From DAISLF01 sp964517345 (GTDB lineage: Bacteria; Patescibacteriota; Gracilibacteria; Peribacterales; Peribacteraceae), in NCBI GenBank assembly GCA_964517345.1, contig CAZFBZ010000058.1, positions 1-8,227 on the forward strand: a DNA stretch of 8,227 nt, read 5' to 3'. The stretch's first letter is position 1, and every line of letters starts with the position of its first letter. Below the pieces are notes generated by a model that worked only from the letters and a program-made list of their open reading frames with translations, was not told the DNA's origin and ran no database searches. The position numbers and the translations under genes are program-made. This document shows positions 7,101 through 8,227 of this stretch, one piece after another.

Positions 7101-8227
7101 CGTTGCGGGCCGAACACGTATTGTTTCCGCCGCGCACCTCGACCTGGGCCGTGTCCGTCACCGCGGAGATGCCGTTGCCGCTCACAGTCGACGTCACGGT
7201 GTAGACGCCCGGATTCTGCGGGGCGCGCATGCGGAACTGGATGTAACCGGAGCCGCGTGCGGTATCGAGCAGATCAAGCGGATCAAACATCGAATTCTGC
7301 GCACGGAACGCGGTACCCGGAGCGGCGCCTCCGCAGACGTAGGACGTCAGCGGGGTATTGGACGGGTAGAGATTCACCACGTCATCGGTGTTGTTGTTGC
7401 TCAGGTTGATGTAATCGCAGTCGCTGAAGTTCAGGTAGCGCCTGCCCAGGTGATCGCCTGCGGCGAAGAGCGAGTTGGCAGCGCGATAGTAGACATTCGG
7501 GTCCGTCGATGTTCCGCAAGTCAGAGCGGTAAACGGCGTGTTAGACGGGGCAAAGTTCACGGCGTCGTCCGTGTTCAGATTATTCGTGAGCGCGTAGTCG
7601 CAGTCCTGCATGTTCGCGTAGCGCCGCGCGATGAGATCGACCACATTGCGCAGCGATTGCGCGGGGCGGTAGTACGTGCCGTTGCCGCCCGGACCGCACG
7701 TGACCGTGTCGATACGGACATTGCCGGGCTGGAAACCGTAAATATCATCAGTGTTCCATCCGTTCACGAGCGCATAGTCGCAGTTCTGGAAGTTGAGATA
7801 CCGCTTCTTGCCCATCTCGAAGACACCCTGGCGCTGGCCGGGATCGATATCGTACAGACCGGCAGTGGGCGAGATGGTCAGATCGGTCGATGACGACCAG
7901 ACGCTGGCCTCGTTGATCTGACCGGCCTGTCCCGGACTGTCGTTACAGACGATCTCCCCCGATGCGGGCGTGATGCAGTTGCGCGTGGTACCCGGCACAT
8001 AGCTGAACCCGGCATCCAGAAGAGCGCGGACGGAGGCACTCGTGACGGCGGCGGAGGTGCGGTTGTCGTACACCAGGCGGACGGTCACGGTTTGTCCGGG
8101 ATCCACGGCATCCGCTCCGGTCAGTGCAGGACGAAACGCCTGCCCGTCCGTGGAGAGCTGGATATCATGGCTTATACCCGCGATTTCGGCGGCTGTGGCA
8201 AGGTTTCCGGCTGCCAGACAGGCCAGA
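4115..8227 (-). CDS. Giant repeat-mosaic, Cys- and Asn/Asp-rich exported surface protein (5' partial, internal gap)
   Basis: The frame is open to the right edge (first full codon 8224-8226), so the start lies just outside; the GTG at 8104-8106 is internal. It begins LACLAAGNLATAAEI, the end of a signal peptide. Order by window codon: DUF11-like strands (about 18-96); three 61-aa NTDD repeats (141-322); remaining DUF11-like strands (323-366); three four-Cys CLW repeats (376-543); calcium loop 1; three CPxG...C repeats (623-786); calcium loops 2 and 3; three ~110-aa H-lectin-like modules (883-1218); calcium loop 4; the 100-N gap; calcium loop 5; a Cys/Trp/Gly tail ending GGWNGRW and TGA at 4115-4117. 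Read through 100 N the last 69 codons are out of frame. Merging the 10 bp shared by the gap flanks restores the frame and gives about 1333 visible residues. No LPXTG, PEP-CTERM or membrane anchor at the C-terminus. Likely an adhesin or glycan-binding surface protein; this role is inferred from architecture only. Confidence 0.85.
4175..4300 (-). repeat. Calcium-loop module 5, diverged, beyond the gap
   Basis: Seen only in the frame that ends at 4115: QCSDGLDNDHDYLIDIYDPG, then CHSDGN and NPNTYDPNDASESN. The loop is degenerate (His-Asp-Tyr in place of Asn/Gly-Asp), and the tail loses the DEF(H/N)Q ending. Recovery of this module is the main evidence for the correct downstream frame. Confidence 0.75.
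4325..4424. other. Assembly gap of exactly 100 N inside the surface-protein gene
   Basis: Exactly 100 N, the conventional placeholder for a gap of unknown size. The 10 bases left of it (4315-4324) equal the 10 bases right of it (4425-4434), both gctggttgaa. The gap falls between calcium modules 4 and 5, where repeats would break an assembly. The literal length shifts the frame; a true length congruent to 2 mod 3, or a 10-bp merge, restores it. Confidence 0.95.
4426..4557 (-). repeat. Calcium-loop module 4, adjoining the gap
   Basis: CSDGADNDGDTKTDSQDPGC with a canonical D-x-D-G-D loop, HTDGN and a tail ending TDNNEFNQ. It stops at the assembly gap. Its central DNA (4469-4512) is identical to the matching 44 bases of modules 1 and 2. 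Confidence 0.75.
4469..4512. repeat. DNA direct repeat copy C (44-bp identical core)
   Basis: Identical to the central part of copies A and B; identity falls off on either side. It lies 45 bases from the gap edge. Confidence 0.85.
4573..5580 (-). repeat. Three ~110-aa modules, H-type-lectin-like
   Basis: Units run 5580-5242, 5241-4894 and 4893-4573. All share FFNG/FYNG, a (H/R)V(T/N)(L/F)P strand, Cys, P(S/V)V(V/I)TQ, an SxxCGTGAGP segment with a following Cys, and then N(V/I)(T/S)xxG(F/M)DVF(V/L)S with DD(N/G)VWVGA(V/T)SPAFP(I/V)AY and a last Cys. The NVTxxGFDV strand followed by an aromatic 'AY' strand recalls H-type lectins (discoidin C-terminal fold). Units 2 and 3 are the most alike in the second half. 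Ligand unknown. Confidence 0.6.
5587..5685 (-). repeat. Calcium-loop module 3, short form
   Basis: Shortened variant: CRDGSDNDNDNLTDFPADPG followed by C and an Asp cluster (NDDDEQDQ). It lacks the HTDGNANNPNSY tail of the others. It lies just before the first lectin-like module, after a PLPPPP linker. Confidence 0.72.
5704..5832 (-). repeat. Calcium-loop module 2
   Basis: Same 43-residue plan as module 1 (CSDGNDNDNDNLTDSQDPGC, then HTDGN and NDNDEFHQ). It separates the CPxG repeats from the lectin-like modules. It shares 82 identical consecutive bases with module 1. Confidence 0.78.
5711..5792. repeat. DNA direct repeat copy A (82 bp)
   Basis: Identical base for base to 6449-6530, including synonymous positions, within calcium modules 2 and 1. 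A 44-bp part (ending at the 'ctggctgtc' end) also recurs at 4469-4512. Confidence 0.9.
5869..6360 (-). repeat. Three 'CPxG...C' protein repeats, VMO-I beta-prism-like
   Basis: Three units each open with C-P-(N/A/F)-G and close with a Cys 29, 31 or 33 residues later. The units contain YIVTEIAYKDS, AYVGIRQKDS and VLVGVRYDRFG, then a DG(L/I) or equivalent before the second Cys. Vitelline membrane outer layer protein I has three similar Greek-key units (CPxG...GF...D...NGI...C) forming a beta-prism. The likeness is by eye and remote. Confidence 0.5.
6442..6570 (-). repeat. Calcium-loop module 1 (CSD.LDNDNDN...DPGC)
   Basis: The module has a thrombospondin-3-like D-N-D-N-D-N-L loop, DPGCHTDGN and an Asn/Asp tail ending NDNDEFHQ. 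It lies between the four-Cys repeats and the CPxG repeats. Its DNA is almost identical to module 2. Confidence 0.75.
6449..6530. repeat. DNA direct repeat copy B (82 bp)
   Basis: Partner of 5711-5792, 738 bp away and in the same orientation. Identity at silent sites implies a recent duplication or ongoing gene conversion. Confidence 0.9.
6598..7101 (-). repeat. Three tandem four-cysteine 'CLW' protein repeats
   Basis: Each unit of about 50-56 residues has four Cys. Spacings between successive Cys are 16, 7 and 5 in units 1 and 3, and 15, 11 and 5 in unit 2. The consensus is (T/S)xAGxN..., Cys, SPGAGYT, Cys, a short loop, PC(F/Y)(S/T)(D/Q)(V/L)CLW(R/E/Q)(R/K). The even number and fixed spacing suggest two disulphides per unit outside the cytoplasm. 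Family not recognised. Confidence 0.8.
7129..8175 (-). other. DUF11-like beta-sandwich split by an insertion
   Basis: Window residues about 18-96 contain VDPGQTVTVRLVYDN and LLDAGFSYVPGTTRNC, matching the early strands of DUF11-type domains (which have 'pAGftYvpGSt'). Residues about 323-366, after the NTDD repeats, contain GYIQFRMRAP and NPGVYTVTSTVSG followed by VTDTA. These match the last strands of the same domain type ('itftvrv..apGtytntatv'). The three NTDD repeats thus look inserted into one domain. Recognised by eye. Confidence 0.45.
7261..7806 (-). repeat. Three tandem 61-aa 'RRYLNF..CDY..NTDD' protein repeats
   Basis: Units begin at 7806, 7626 and 7443 (minus strand). The shared core is (K/R)RY(L/A)N(F/M)-x-(N/D)CDY, then NTDD, then P(S/G)N, a Cys-Gly pair and a (Y)YR/FRAxNS(L/M)F stretch. 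Each unit has two cysteines about 28 residues apart, which suggests one disulphide per unit. I know no named family for this repeat. Confidence 0.8.
8188..8226 (-). other. C-terminal part of a signal peptide
   Basis: The first 13 visible residues (LACLAAGNLATAA) are small and hydrophobic and are followed by EIAGISHDIQLS, typical of mature extracellular sequence. Cleavage after T-A-A is plausible. The L-A-C at the very start could alternatively be a lipobox ending, making this a lipoprotein. The n-region is off the window. Confidence 0.5.

Noticed and set aside
6445..7893. Long plus-strand frame (482 codons), Val/Arg-rich, with hydrophobic runs
   Set aside because: It is the antisense of the Asp/Asn-rich surface protein: GAC/AAC codons read backwards give GTC/GTT (Val). 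The minus frame shows clear repeated domains, so this is a shadow.
8104..8106. GTG as the start codon of the surface protein
   Set aside because: The frame stays open for 40 further codons to the window edge and encodes a signal-peptide-like end and the first strands of the DUF11-like domain.

Overview
The window (8227 bp, GC-rich, with G/C strongly preferred at codon third positions) carries four protein-coding genes and one assembly gap. There is no tRNA, rRNA, CRISPR array or insertion sequence that I can see. The standard genetic code fits: TGA serves as a stop for three of the genes. No strong Shine-Dalgarno sequence precedes any visible start. The large Asn/Asp/Cys-rich exported protein, with repeated 'CSDG.DND.D...DPGC' calcium-loop modules, is a type I associate with Patescibacteria/CPR lineages, especially Peregrinibacteria/Peribacteria. 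That assignment is an inference from protein style only and is not certain.

Layout. At 1-24 a rho-independent terminator points rightward and closes a gene lying left of the window. Gene 1 (27-2600, minus) encodes an 857-residue cytoplasmic-looking protein of unknown function. Its C-terminus resembles the small HicA/YcfA RNA-binding toxin fold. Gene 2 (2726-3709, plus) diverges from gene 1 and encodes a peptidase family S66 enzyme (LD-carboxypeptidase/MccF-like) with Ser, Glu and His candidates in family motifs. The two divergent starts share the motif TACACT(A/C)TGCCC, placed 6-8 nt before each ATG, which suggests leaderless transcripts. Gene 2 ends in a good terminator (3845-3869). Gene 3 (3893-4087, plus) is a 64-residue orphan with good codon bias. 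Its stop codon sits in the loop of a perfect 9-bp inverted repeat that also lies just beyond the stop of gene 4.

Gene 4 (4115 to the right edge, minus, 5' end missing) dominates the window. It encodes at least about 1333 residues of an exported, disulphide-rich mosaic protein. Four unrelated repeat families occur in it, each exactly three times: a 61-residue 'NTDD' repeat inserted in a DUF11-like domain, a four-cysteine 'CLW' repeat, a 'CPxG...C' repeat reminiscent of the VMO-I beta-prism, and a ~110-residue module reminiscent of H-type lectins. Five Asp/Asn-rich calcium-loop modules separate or follow them. A 100-N scaffold gap (4325-4424) lies between the last two calcium modules. Read literally, it throws the last 69 codons out of frame. 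The gap flanks share 10 bp, and merging them restores a continuous reading frame, so the true C-terminus ends at 4115.

Genes 1-3 do not form an operon with gene 4, and nothing in the sequence ties the four to one pathway. The interesting object is gene 4, probably a surface adhesin or glycan-binding protein, with the HicA-like tail of gene 1 second.
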